Position numbers and translations under genes: made by a program
Shown: piece after piece, positions 45,613 to 56,516 of the stretch
Position numbering within the stretch: the first letter of the stretch is position 1
How the letters are laid out: every line of letters begins with the position of its first letter
NCBI GenBank assembly: GCA_013420905.1
Contig: JAAXNY010000008.1
Span: forward strand, 2,356,001-2,420,000
Direction of reading: 5' to 3'
Source of the DNA: Collybia mongolica
Lineage: Eukaryota > Basidiomycota > Agaricomycetes > Agaricales > Clitocybaceae
DNA length: 64,000 bases
The notes under the pieces: generated by a model
What the model was told of the DNA's origin: nothing
Databases searched by the model: none
The model's input: the letters and a program-made list of their open reading frames with translations, nothing else

Positions 45613-46989
45613 TCAAATACTCTTTTCGGTCAGCTCAACGGCATTCTTGAATGCCCCAAGTAACGCAGTCAACTGGATCTTTTCACTGGCGCCAGTAGAA
45701 AGCCGGTGCCTAGATTTATTCCGGGTAAGGTTTCGTCGGTCCAAGAAAAGAGTTTACACACTCTGTTGTTGCCAGATAGTCTAAGAGATAAACCCTCGCA
45801 TGGGGTTTCAGCTCAATTGACTCGACATATTCATATGCCCCGGTGAGCAGGTCCTGTAGGGCAAGACCACGCTCGGTTTTCATTGTAGAAATCACTGTAA
45901 AACCAATAAACATCGCGTAGAGATGACTACGAGGGTAACCTACTTTGGTACGCTGTAGTGAACTCATCTGAAAACATGGAGTTTACGATGGTTTCTATGT
46001 CTGAAGGATGAGGATTTCCGGTACAGTTGTATATCTCTGTTTCTCCGCAAACATCGTACGCCGCATGACAGGCTTGTAAGACATTGAGGGCACGTCGCAT
46101 GTCTCCTTTCGAGAGCTTGAGGAGTGCCTGTTTTCCGCCATCAGTTAGGTTGACTCTATAAAAGAGTCAGAATGTAGCGTTTAGATAATAGGAAGTAACT
46201 AGAAACCTTTCTGCCTCAACAACAGTCACTACCCTCTTCTCAACCTCTGAGATTGGCAGAGGCGAGAATCTGAACCGAGTACATCGACTTTGAATGGCTG
46301 GTGTGATTTTATTGACGTAATTGCAGATGATGCAAAAGCGAACATTTTTGGTATATTGTTCAATTACTCGTCGGAGAGCTGCCTGGGCCTGCTGTGTCAT
46401 CATGTCTGCCTCGTCGAGGATGATTAGCTTGTATCCCTTGGAAAACAGTGTTCGAGTTTCCGCAAATTGCTTGATTTGTTCTCGAACAACATCGATACCG
46501 CGTTCATCAGACGCATTTAACTGGAAAGTTCGTGTTCGTGATTCGCGAGCTTTCCTGTATGAATGGTGCTTGCCTCTAGAATTTGCTTTCGGTATTCACT
46601 GCCATAAATCCGTCGGGCAACAGCAAGAATTGTTGACGTCTTTCCCGTACCAGGTGGGCCATAAAAGAGTAGATGCGGCAAGCGGTTCTTCTCAATGAAT
46701 TTCTCAACTATTCAAAAAGATTGAGCGGGCAAGAGCAAACATTTCAAGTCCTGGATTTACTCGTGCTAGTGATGTCTTTGTGGGAGACTACATCATCCAA
46801 TGTCACTGGCCGATACTTTTCCACCCTGACGCGCAAATAAGGACGCTGTTGAAGAGCAGTAGATAACGCGCACCAAGGAAGATTCTCATTATCGTATGGC
46901 TGATCACGATCAACCGCTTTCCCTTTGCCTTTTACTAACGTCAAAATTGGTTCAACCTCCATCATCCGAGTGTCTCCATCACTGTCCAT
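45613..46989 (-). CDS. RFC3: replication factor C small subunit (yeast Rfc3 / human RFC5 type)
   Basis: Seven exons (46989-46874, 46825-46761, 46707-46574, 46520-46207, 46155-45944, 45894-45762, 45709-45613) give 356 aa. AAA+ motifs: [18 protein letters not shown], Walker [35 protein letters not shown], Walker [12 protein letters not shown], sensor 1 in [11 protein letters not shown] and the clamp-loader SRC in [13 protein letters not shown]. Known role: part of the RFC pentamer that loads PCNA at primer ends, and of the Rad24, Ctf18 and Elg1 complexes. The intron after exon 3 begins with GC (gcaagc) and ends with AG; no GT donor keeps the RKQIL-ELNASD junction. The start at 46989 follows the acidic head seen in fungi. 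Confidence 0.95.
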
Positions 46990-48885
46990 TTTGTGGTTTT
47001 TTGTGTATATCTGAACCCAAAGGTGTACGAGATGCCTCTGCCAAGCGTGTGCTCGGTCACGATCGTCAGCGAACGCGTCGACGCGACAACGAGGACTTTG
47101 CGCCAATTTGTTCGGCCACGTGCTTAAACCGTAAATTTGTGGTTTTCATCAAACCCCACAAAATCTGTAAGCGTTTCTTGACTCCGGCCCTTGCCTTTGT
47201 CGAAGACTCCACCGTTGGTTTAGTTGGACGTACCAGAGTGTCCGTATAAATATGCAGATATTCGTAAAGACGTATATCCGTGGCTTAAATTTTGACTTGG
47301 ACACTCTTACATATTTTCTTTATCAGTTGAATCTTCAGATACCATCGACAATGTCAAGACTAAGATCCAGACAAGGAAGGGTCCGCGCGACTATTCGATA
47401 CTCTAGCTTAGTGTTAATCTGATTGTTCTCTCTTATCAGCATCCTTTTTTGCCAGAAAGCAGCCATAGGATGGTCACACCCTTAGTAACTACAACATCCA
47501 GAAGGAGTCCACCCTTCGCCTGGTCCTCCGTTTATTGTGGTGGGACCAAGAAACGCGAGAAGAAGACCTACAATGCACATCGTTAATTCAGCTGACTACT
47601 TTCATGCTCACCACCGATCCCCCCAAAAAACCAAACATTAGCGTAAGAAGGTCAGGATGGCGATTCTAAAGTATCACAAGGTGGACTCAGAGAGTAAAAT
47701 CAAGCGCCTTTGCCCTGGATGCTCCACTGCTGTATGCAGAGCTGGACCCCCAAAGGGTAAGGCCCATCAAGTGCGTCGTCTACACACCCCGCCCCATTGT
47801 GCTCTCACCAGGCTTCACCACAGATACTACTGCAGCGTCACCACACCACCACCCCAACCCACGACAAACACAAGGGCGCCGGCCATGTGACCAATAGCCA
47901 CCCGCCCATATTCACTAGTAAACAGCTAGTGCCATGTGGCCATAGGCAGTGTAGTGACATCTGCTGGACCCCTGCTAGACAAAGATGCCCAATGGGCGGG
48001 TGTGCACTACTGGGTGCCTTCACTAGACCAAGGTGATAGGCATTTTGCCCATGTCAGCGCATGTCAGCAATCTTTGTCACTTGTTTGTTTCTGGGCGATT
48101 CCGGCTGATCATGCATCCATGACCAACCGTCTAGATGGCATTCCACAAGGATCGTCAATACTGGAAAGTGTGGTCTTACCTACACTTTCCAGCCTCCTAC
48201 CGTTTAAGCCATTGTATCGAGATGAGGAAATGATGGCTACCGTAACTTGACCCTGGGTTACATCTCTCCTCATCAGTATATGTTGATGTGCCTTCTCCTT
48301 GGTGGTCATTTCCTATGCATGAATCCTTTCGTGTGAACATCTCAAGGCTCCTTTGAGGTATGATACTTGCGAATATGTCCCCTTATGTTTGACTCTGGTG
48401 GCTTGGCAGTCCAGTTCTTCAATTGAGTTGATTGATATTTATCCTATGGCTCAGCTCACTTTAGTGTCAGACTGTACAAATTCATGCCCATATACGAGGT
48501 TTTCGCATCCGCCGGTCGCACAACATATTGTAAACCATGCTAGACTACTACAGTACAACGAGCGGCCAAAGACCACCCCCTGTGCATGTGACCATTGTGA
48601 TCCAACACAATCGTTCCAGAGACTGTTCTTCTGTCGGAACCCATTCTTTAGACTGCCTAGGTTTGTCCCCCAAAACCTTACTATTAATACTGTTATTCGC
48701 GGATACAGAATTACTCGAGCTGGTATATACATTGGCGAGATAGGATTATGATAACGACGTCGCCAAGTGGATGGTTCTATATATGTACTTGTCTATAGGT
48801 CTAGGGTGAGTTGAAAAGAATTTGGTCTAGGGTATTGATTCTAGTTGCTCTATGGATTGTGATTGGGCGATTCCTGCATAAATGT
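46990..48885. other. intergenic stretch of about 1.9 kb, no gene recognised
   Basis: Upstream of RFC3 and downstream of an F-box gene. The first 150 bases likely hold the RFC3 promoter. The segment 47640-48060 is richer in C and GC than its flanks and reads through without introns but with no motif. The segment 48350-48750 has an open plus-strand frame with several Cys and His (CACDHCDP) that I could not assign; it could be a decayed mobile element. A perfect hairpin at 48161-48192 is listed separately. Confidence 0.5.
48161..48192. repeat. perfect 11-bp inverted repeat (hairpin)
   Basis: Arms ctggaaagtgt (48161-48171) and acactttccag (48182-48192) are exact reverse complements around a 10-base loop. 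There is no neighbouring gene end that would make it a terminator. It may be a transposon remnant or a chance palindrome. Confidence 0.8.
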
Positions 48886-50495
48886 CTATAGGGTTTCCCC
48901 CAAACGATGAGCCTGCAATGCGGCTCGGGTGCGGCTCCATTGCTCTTCATGCTCGTGGAGCCCGTCCACATATATTAATGATGGGAATAATCGATGTAGG
49001 CGTTGTGCCAGCTGGGCCGGATTTGGCGTAGAGGGGTGTCCTAAGGTTATTCGTGACAACCTTTTCTGCGATGAAACGTTGTCCATGATAGCTAAGGCCT
49101 TTGTACAGGCGATATTGGCGTTAGCCGGGAGTATAAGGCTTGTCAACTGGGGCAAGTTTTGCGCACACACGATCAAGGATTGCAAAGTCATGGAACAACT
49201 TGAGATTCGCTCCACACAACCTGTTGTTGAGGCAGAGCCGAGGTCAAGGTGTTCAAGTGCTGGCCACCAACCTACCAAAGTCTGCATTTCCTCGTCGGAG
49301 AAGGACGGAGGAAGTGTCGTATTCACTATTAATCGCCGGAGGCCACCTATGGTGCTGAGATCTTTAAGAGTGGTGAACGAGATCTGTGTTTCTGGCTTGA
49401 AATTTAATATGTTTTCGTCTATGTTGACAGTATGGTCACCGCCGGTACTGTTGTCCGTGTCCAGATCATTTAATTCGATGTGATGCTCGATGGTCAAACT
49501 TTGTAAGGTATTCGCAGCTTTGATGCAGATAAGCTGGAATATAGAGCCCCATGCAATAGGAAGGTCGGCTGGGTCTTCTGCCTCTATGTGTAATGTTTGT
49601 AGAGTGTTGGTAGGAATTATATTCATGAAGAGCTCGATCGTGGTCGCTGACGCGCGAACATGAAAGTTTCGTAAAGAAGGGAAGGTAATGCCTCGGTGAT
49701 CATAAAGGGAACTCGCAAGCGAGTCAACATCCAAGTGGCCGGCATGAATTTCCAGCTCCAAAAGGAGCGGAAAATGTGCTATGGCCAACAATGTTTCATG
49801 AGTCAACGAATTCCCCGTACGAAGGGAAAGGGCGTGGAGGGCTTGCATTGACGAAATTAGGTTATTCATATCTTTGGATGCGAATCCGCGGATGCTGAGT
49901 TTTTTGAGCTCAAATGCGACATGGACGACTTGCTCCAGGAAGTGACGGCCACGGTCGATTTGGGGGCTCCTAGTTCTGAAACCTAGGTCAAGTTCAAGGT
50001 AGTGAAGTTGACTGGACAAACTCAGGGCTTGCTGAAACGGGTCACAAGTAGATGAGACGCGTGCCGTCCGAAGGGATGGAAGGATATTATTGATTCGGGG
50101 AATAGTGGCACCATCAAGAGCCGTTAGAAACTGTATAATGTCCGAATGAATGCGTACACTGCGGCAATGAGTGATATGTTTGACTCTTTGGGCATAGGAA
50201 TGGAAGCAGACGAGGTCGTGGGGTGTCGGGACATGAGAGAAGACCTGAGAATTATTAGTCATTATTTCCACAGAAAAAGGATAAGGCATACGTATTGCCC
50301 GTCCAATAGGTCAACGCTTGAGATAAGTTGAAGCAACGGTACGGGTGACGAAAGGCGCATCCACAAATAATCTAGCGCTGGGTCCTTCCATGCCCGACAA
50401 CACCTCGCCAGAGTACCAAGAGTTCCAGGGCCATCCTCCGAGGAAAACAGCAAAATTTCTCGCAGAACTTCGTCAATGAGCAGTGCTAGATGCAT
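48886..50495 (-). CDS. F-box protein with leucine-rich-repeat-like C-terminus
   Basis: Two exons (50495-50292 and 50244-48886) give 520 aa. The N-terminus ALLIDEVLREILLF followed by LGTLARCCRAWKDPALDYLW is an F-box of the kind found in very large numbers in agaricomycetes. The rest has repeats resembling LRRs (LHYLELDLG, LKKLSIRGF, LHALSLRTG, LLLELEIHAG, LQTLHIEAED, LEHLDLGSAS, LTSLILPAN). Known role of the class: SCF ubiquitin-ligase substrate receptors; individual members are rarely characterised and evolve fast. It sits alone between two gene-poor stretches, which fits an accessory gene. The intron phase joins LLDGQY to VFSHVPTPHDLV. Confidence 0.85.
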
Positions 50496-52056
50496 AAGTA
50501 CTTGTTTTTCAGGAATAATGTAAAAAATGGATAATAGGTTTAGGGGTGTGCTGTGGTAGCGTAGGTGAGTTTCCAGTGGCTGGGGAATGAAAGTAGGAAA
50601 ATAGTTGTGATTTCATGTAAAGAGTATGAAGCAGAGTTCGGAATGATCGAAATTTTTGAGAGTGGGGACATCTGATTGGTCGGTTCAGATGTTTTGGCAT
50701 ATTGAAATCGGAAGTAACAGACCTTCCGTTCGCGTATTTATTGGGTATTGAATAGGCAAGCAGATACTCCTAATTAATAAAATGAACGCCAACCAGTCGC
50801 ACCTCCAGAGACCAAAATCCTGCAATGTTCAGCTAAGAAACGCAATGGTACCTAGCAGGTGACCATCAACAATTATTAAAATTGCTAAACTAAAAACATT
50901 ACATGGTAAGCAGATTGACAAGGGCACGACGGTTGAGGTCACGGATTAGTAGCTTCTAGTGAGACAATATTCCAACGAAAAAGTAAATGAAGTGGAACCT
51001 TTCAGCGAAATCTGGGGTTTAAGGTACATAGAGACGGGGTATAAGTCGTGTTGTTTGAATTTTGTCAGATAAATATACTTATATTGGTGTCACATGGTTC
51101 TGAACTATTAAAACGGAAAAGAAACGTGTTAAAATGGTCTCCGCGGTCTCAATGGAAGACACTCAAGATGGTAAGAGTATAGAATGTAGCATAAGTTACA
51201 ATCTCAACAGTGTTCCAGTCACCCAGAAGGCATCAAGTCCCGGTTCAGAGCTACTTGGTGGAACAATATCGGCGTAAGACGGGCTGGGAAAATTAAGGGA
51301 TACAGGCTTGAGCGGGGATTGCAACGGCATTGACCTAAGGAACCACGGCTGTGTAAATTATATTGGGAAATCATTCAATAAAGACAATGTTGCCTTGACC
51401 AGTGACTGTATACACGGGTAGGTGATCCTGGTGCCGTCGATAATACCCTGTGATTCTGACAAGACTCCTTCTCTGGGCCAGAGGAGGTCTGAGCTGGGTT
51501 ATTAGACCCGCAATGGTTGGTTACAACAATGGGAAACGGTAGAGGGGCTAAACCTTTCTAGGACCATGGTGTACATGATTTTTGAGTGTGTATATGCTGC
51601 TGTATGTAACCTGAATCTGATTGTTTGGGAATACTGTATCATGGCGTCATAGCAAATGGTGAATGCAGGTCCCGAAAAAGTTTGACGAATAGAAATAGGT
51701 AGGGCAATAAAATCTGAATCGAATAGTATGCGTAGTGACAGACTTGCGATAATGATAAAATGGTTAATGACATACTACACCCTGACATGTCTTGGTTTGG
51801 TGATCTTCACCATTGGTTACACTAGTTCGGGCATACTACACTGCGATACTTTTATTCACGTCATCGAAGCACGGGTCTGTTGCAGTTGAGGAAGAGAATG
51901 TACATACTTTCCGCTGTCTGGTAGTTTGTTGGTAATCCTGTTTTCAGTAAGGCATCGGCGTACAAATGGGAGATAATAGTCTAAGGTTGGGATCATGGAT
52001 GTTGAGGACGCAAACACTTGGCGTCATGGAAATGTTTTCACTGGCGAAATGACCCA
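50496..52056. other. AT-richer intergenic stretch of about 1.56 kb
   Basis: No exon chain, RNA gene or repeat recognised. Frames on both strands are short. The part next to 50496 is the promoter side of the F-box/LRR gene and the part before 52057 is the 3' flank of PET117. Confidence 0.5.
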
Positions 52057-52347
52057 TCATTCGGCTGCTGCTGTGTCTACGGCCTGCATGCGTTCGTACA
52101 GCTCGCGCTTCCTTTTCGACTCCAGAAGATCTTCTTCCCTTTGCTTCATCTTTGCTTTCCTTCTCTCATCGTCGCGAAGGACACCCTGGTACATCGTCTT
52201 GAGCATGAAGTCAGACCAATGCTTGCGTTAAAAAATGACTGCCTGTACCTTACGTTCTTGGTCTTGTTGGAAATGAACGGCCCATATTGTCAACGAGGAA
52301 AGGAATACAGCACCTAAAAGCGTTATCTTCGCTCCGTGCGGTTTCAT
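52057..52347 (-). CDS. PET117: cytochrome c oxidase assembly protein PET117
   Basis: Two exons (52347-52249 and 52197-52057) give 79 aa, a size typical of Pet117. The N-terminus KITLLGAVFLSSLTIWAVHF is a hydrophobic span, followed by QQDQERKTMYQGVLRDDERR and a long charged helix (KREEDLLESKRKRELYERMQ-like composition). Known role: mitochondrial inner-membrane factor linking heme a synthase Cox15 oligomerisation to complex IV assembly. The donor is placed after CGT AAG to match phase; an earlier gtaag would not. It is head to head with the CID-protein gene, 145 bases apart. With COX9 it is the second complex IV gene in the window, 22 kb away. Confidence 0.9.
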
Positions 52348-52492
52348 TTGTGGTGCCTAACGGAGCGCACAGACCATGATCATGATCCAGATGGACTTAT
52401 CAACACATGCAAACATCTCCACTCCCACCTTTTCGTTGTTCATCCTCTTGACTCAACCCCTTGGACTAGGATACTCTCTACAAACGTATCCC
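52348..52492. promoter_or_regulatory. short divergent promoter, PET117 and CID-protein gene
   Basis: 145 bases between two diverging start codons must hold both promoters. No specific motif assigned. Confidence 0.55.
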
Positions 52493-55017
52493 ATGGCTTC
52501 CCTAGAGGTATACTACCTATTTTAATTGTGTGTGTAGGATACTTACGTCTCATGTAGGATTTTGAGACAATTTTGAAGGAGGTGGTGCAAGCAAAGAGGA
52601 TATCAGCATCAAAGATGGGCAAGATGACCGAAATCGCATTGAAATCCATGGACGTAAGCTATTTGCATTCTTGTTCTTTCTGGGGATTAATTTCTAACTT
52701 TCTCACCAGCATGATACGCAACTCGTTTCTATTCTTTACCGCACCCACAAATCTCTGCCTCCTGCTGCCAAAGTCTCTAGTCTTTATGTATTTGACGCTT
52801 TATCCAGGGCCGCCAGACACCAGGTTAACAAACAAAGCCTTTCTGGTGACATCAACTCTACACATGGCAATTCCGCCACCTTCTTGCTCAAAGTTGAAGG
52901 TGTTCTTGAGGGCCTGTTTCAAGACATGATCTTGGTTGGAAGCTCCGAGTCGAAGGTTAGTATCTTTACTTAGTTGACTAACGTCCAGAGCAATGCGGCC
53001 GCAGTGAATCGCACTTTAGGAGTCTCCGCACGTGTGCGTAGGCGCCGGCGGAGTTGCTCCAAGTTTCTGCGTCACATCAGGTATAGCGCAACGCGAGGCG
53101 TCCAACGCGTTCCCTGATGATTCCATGCACGCTATCACATGATTACATATTCTGAAAGAGTACGGTAGAAACAACCCTGACGCCTCTATCACCTCATCAT
53201 ACAGGAGAAAACGAAGAAGATTCTGGATATATGGGTGAAGGGAAACACGTTTCCGTCCAAAATTCTAGCGCGGCTAATGGATGTGGTGAAGGAAACGGAA
53301 AAAGGTGCATATCACTATCAGACATGTTCGCTAAGTATCCTCCCCGCCTGTGTAATTCAGCCAATATGTTTGCCCTCATGAATCTCGTGCCATGTGAACT
53401 CAGCTGAAATAATGCCTGGCTTGTTTTGTATCAGTGCCCGATATGAAACCGTTGACAACGTTCGACCCACGTACAAACGTCCAACCAGTCGTAACACCGC
53501 CAATATCGACGGAGAGCTCCACACCTCCAACGATGGATCCACAGGCCACTCTGCTGGCTTTACTTACGCAAGCTGCAAGTGCTGCCGCTGCAGCACCAAA
53601 CCCTCAAGCTGCGTGAGTCCCGACGCGAATTTTCAACTTTCCAGCATTGATCAGATTGTGTAGGCAAACAATGGCAAACACAGGATTTGTAGCTCCCGGT
53701 CTTGATGCAAAACAACTAGCAGTTCTTCAGCAATTAGCATTAGCACAGACAACGAGTAGTGCAGCTCCTTCTGCTCCTTCACAAACAGGGCCTCATAACG
53801 TTCCTGCACGTGCACATACACCTTCAGGATCTACTTATCCTACACCGCCGTCGTTGCGAGACGAGCCATATAACTCTCTTCATAAAGACCGAAGCTATGA
53901 TCGGCGTCGTAGCCCAGAGCGTGTGAAACCTTATGGTGATCAGCCTGACGAGCGAATAAATTCCAAAAGTAGCTTCAAAGGAGGTCCCTTCAGAGGCCGT
54001 GGTCGAGGTGATACACGGAGTAATCGGTGGGATGATCGTGACCGTGACCGTTACGTGGAAAGAGAGCGAGATTGGAATCCTTCACACAGAGGGCGGCGAA
54101 GTCGGTCTAGAAGTCCTCCAAATAGACATGGAGGCAGGCGAGACATGAGACCGTACAGCCCTCCAAAGCGACCTTCTCTCGCACCCACAATGCCGCGTGG
54201 ACAGAGAGAAGCATTCGACTCAGGTGTCACTGATACAGGGAAAGACGAGTTCGGAAGAGACATTCGACCTCAGTCCCCCAACAGTGATAGTATATCCACA
54301 CCCAAAAACGAATCTACTCAATCACCACCACCTACGTCGAATCACAGCGGGCATTCTAGCCATTGCGAACGCTCAGCAACAGACTCACTGCCTGCAATCA
54401 CGAGTAATCACGAACGAATGTCATTATCACCATTGGTAGCTGCGAATACATCAAGCACTCCTACTAGTGTGCCCATTATCTCGAATACTGTGTCAGCCAA
54501 TCCAGGAATGGAGAGTTTTGATCCAGTGACATTTAATTTCACCTCACCCTCTTCGTGGGAAGTACTCGGAAAGATGTGGCAGGTTACTCATGGGTATTTG
54601 CCCACGACAGAGCAGGTTACTCATGGGTATTTGCCCACGACAGAGCAACTCATGGAGTTCGTGATGTCTTCAGCTCAATCATCTATAGTTGCTCAACAGC
54701 CTCCCGAGGATACCTGGACTCAACAGCCTAATCAGGTTTGGAGGGGCGCGAGTCGAGTAAGAGGTGGCTTCACGAGGGGGCGAGGGGGGTTTGGGAACGG
54801 CAACACCCGAAGTGTCCAGGAGGAATGGTCACACAATAATAATCATCAACCAACAGACGCTATTGTGCTTGGGGAAACGACGAACTCGGATGCTCCGGGT
54901 GTAAACCACGGTCAGAATTCACCAGCACAAGATCGGAGTGGTGGTCTGGGAGGGCGAATGCAACGTATAGGGGACAAATGGGTATTTGTTCGAGATCCAA
55001 CAATGGGGGTATCATGA
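52493..55017 (+). CDS. RNA polymerase II CTD-interacting-domain (CID) protein, Nrd1/SCAF-like
   Basis: Six exons (52493-52507, 52558-52653, 52710-52955, 53205-53304, 53435-53612, 53664-55017) give 662 aa. The first exon codes only Met-Ala-Ser-Leu-Glu. Residues 1-150 are the CID: DFETILKEVVQAKRISASKM, HDTQLVSILYRTHKSLPPAA, LYVFDALSRAARHQV, and KTKKILDIWVKGNTFPSKIL. The remainder is Pro/Ser/Gln/Arg-rich with RS-like and RGG stretches (GRRSRSRSPP, PFRGRGRGDTR, GGFTRGRGGFGNG) and no RRM that I could see. Known role: CID proteins read the phosphorylated polymerase tail and act in termination, 3'-end formation or splicing. The conserved-looking GYLPTTEQ segment is present twice because of a 33-bp tandem duplication. 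Nrd1 and SCAF4/8 are the closest types; which one is uncertain. Confidence 0.85.
54580..54645. repeat. perfect 33-bp tandem duplication in the CID gene
   Basis: Positions 54580-54612 and 54613-54645 are identical at every base and code the 11-residue unit QVTHGYLPTTE twice. Absence of any silent difference suggests a recent event. Confidence 0.95.
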
Positions 55018-55035
55018 CCGTGACATAGTACTTAT

Positions 55036-56309
55036 TTATATGCGTTCTATATCCTCCTCTTCCAGTCTAGTTAATTGAAATTCTACATCTGGTCTTCTGT
55101 GTTCCATATTCGTATACAGTTGTCTTGGAACCCCCTGACAGCCAGAGGAAAAGGTTCTTGCAGAGCAAGGATTTGGCCAAAAGATAAGATAAGATATTGT
55201 CGCTGAAACAATGCCAATGATACTGCCAACAATTATATCTTCCTTGTGATGTTTCTGCGGGTTTTTAGCGAATTCACCAACGATTGAAAGTGCATGTCGT
55301 ACATAATCTTCCATTCGAGATATAGCGACGAACGTGGCCCATGATAAGGGCAAAAGGGTCAGGAACAAACAACCCATCCGACTCGACTGCAGAGACCCAG
55401 CAGGTTTCGGTTGATTGAAGCACCAAGCAGCCGTATTCCCAGCTAACCAGAGGGCCAGGAATGTCATCCCAGAGAATGCCGTTGAGGAATGACCTGAGGG
55501 AAAAGATTTTCTTCCATCCAGAATAAGTTTGGGATTTCTACATGTTTTTATATTTCAGAACTATAGCATGTCATAAGAGAGCCATAATGAAATACCCTGT
55601 ACATGCTTGAAGGACTTTGTCCCACTTACATCGAGCGAGAAAATCTGGCCGCAATCTTCCTGCAACGATAGCGTCAGCGAGGAGATAAGTCACAGGTAGT
55701 ACGTAATTCTGTACCAATTCTATGCTTCATGAGGACCGTAACAAGCCGTGCGAGCCCTCTGAGAACTTGATTAATGTCTGAAAGGTATGTGCAATCAAAA
55801 GCATACCTTCCGGCACAGAGTGCAATGATACCATGATGGATTTCTATCAAGGACCGTCGAATCCCACCCACAAATACCAAAATCAGGATTGGAATCCAAA
55901 ACGCGATGTTATGGTTTAAAGAGGAAGAAATTCTGGTTTTGGAAATATGAGTCTGAGGCAGAGTGGAGGGTCTTCAAGCCATATCCTCACCGATCCTTGC
56001 CATGTGGGTAACTGATGACGAGGTCTTTCGAATCGAACATTCGCTCAAAAACTGGGGAGATGGATGCAATCCATGCTAGCGCCCACAGGATTATGATTAC
56101 AATCCTGGACATCCTCGGGTTCAAGGCATGAAGCTCACGATTGGTAATACCATAGCATACCAGTCTATTAAGTATGACCTGTCTGCCCAATCCAGAGCGT
56201 CATCCCCAAAATATCGGTGGACTATTTTCTTCATAGACCCCAATGTCGCGAAACTGTGAATTTCGCTATATACGTGAAGCTTGAGTGAAGGCAGAAGAGG
56301 CTTGGACAT
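55036..56309 (-). CDS. PAP2-family lipid phosphate phosphatase (Dpp1/Lpp1 type)
   Basis: Seven exons (56309-56179, 56113-55991, 55932-55807, 55758-55715, 55659-55596, 55537-55303, 55254-55036) give 313 aa. All three PAP2 catalytic motifs appear once splicing is done: KHRIGRLRP (KxxxxxxRP), FPSGHSSTAFSG (PSGH), and SRMEDYKHHKEDI (SRxxxxxHxxxD), among about six membrane segments. Known reaction: Mg2+-independent dephosphorylation of phosphatidate, lysophosphatidate and diacylglycerol pyrophosphate, at vacuole or Golgi. The N-terminal 40 residues are the least certain. Its stop codon is 18 bases from that of the CID gene on the other strand, so their transcripts must overlap. Confidence 0.9.
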
Positions 56310-56516
56310 AGACTAGTGACCCACCTGTCTACGAGAACCACGATTTGTTGGTAGATTGCCTTGATAGTACGTATTAGATACGTACGAAAGTGTGCTTACG
56401 AGTTCCCAGATGATCGGTCAGCCTGATGAGTCACTTCTCTGTGACAACACGCGAACGTGACAGTAACCTTGGTTGAAGGGCCATCAGACGTCTCTTTCAA
56501 CTCATTAACACTCGCC
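56310..56516. promoter_or_regulatory. divergent promoter, PAP2 gene and DNMT5
   Basis: 207 bases between diverging start codons. An upstream in-frame ATG at 56457 would extend DNMT5 by 20 residues, but the Lys-rich start at 56517 is followed directly by the PIP-like motif and has a better A/C context. Confidence 0.5.

Noticed and set aside
9753..46989. Sterol or secondary-metabolite gene cluster (ERG4, sterol acyltransferase, PhyH oxygenase)
   Set aside because: The genes are separated by unrelated housekeeping genes over more than 15 kb and there is no core synthase, so chance neighbourhood is more likely.
55625..55640. gtaagt inside the PAP2 gene as an intron donor
   Set aside because: Using it removes the RCKWDKVLQACTG stretch that follows RLRPDFLA in the family; reading through keeps frame to the next good donor at 55595.
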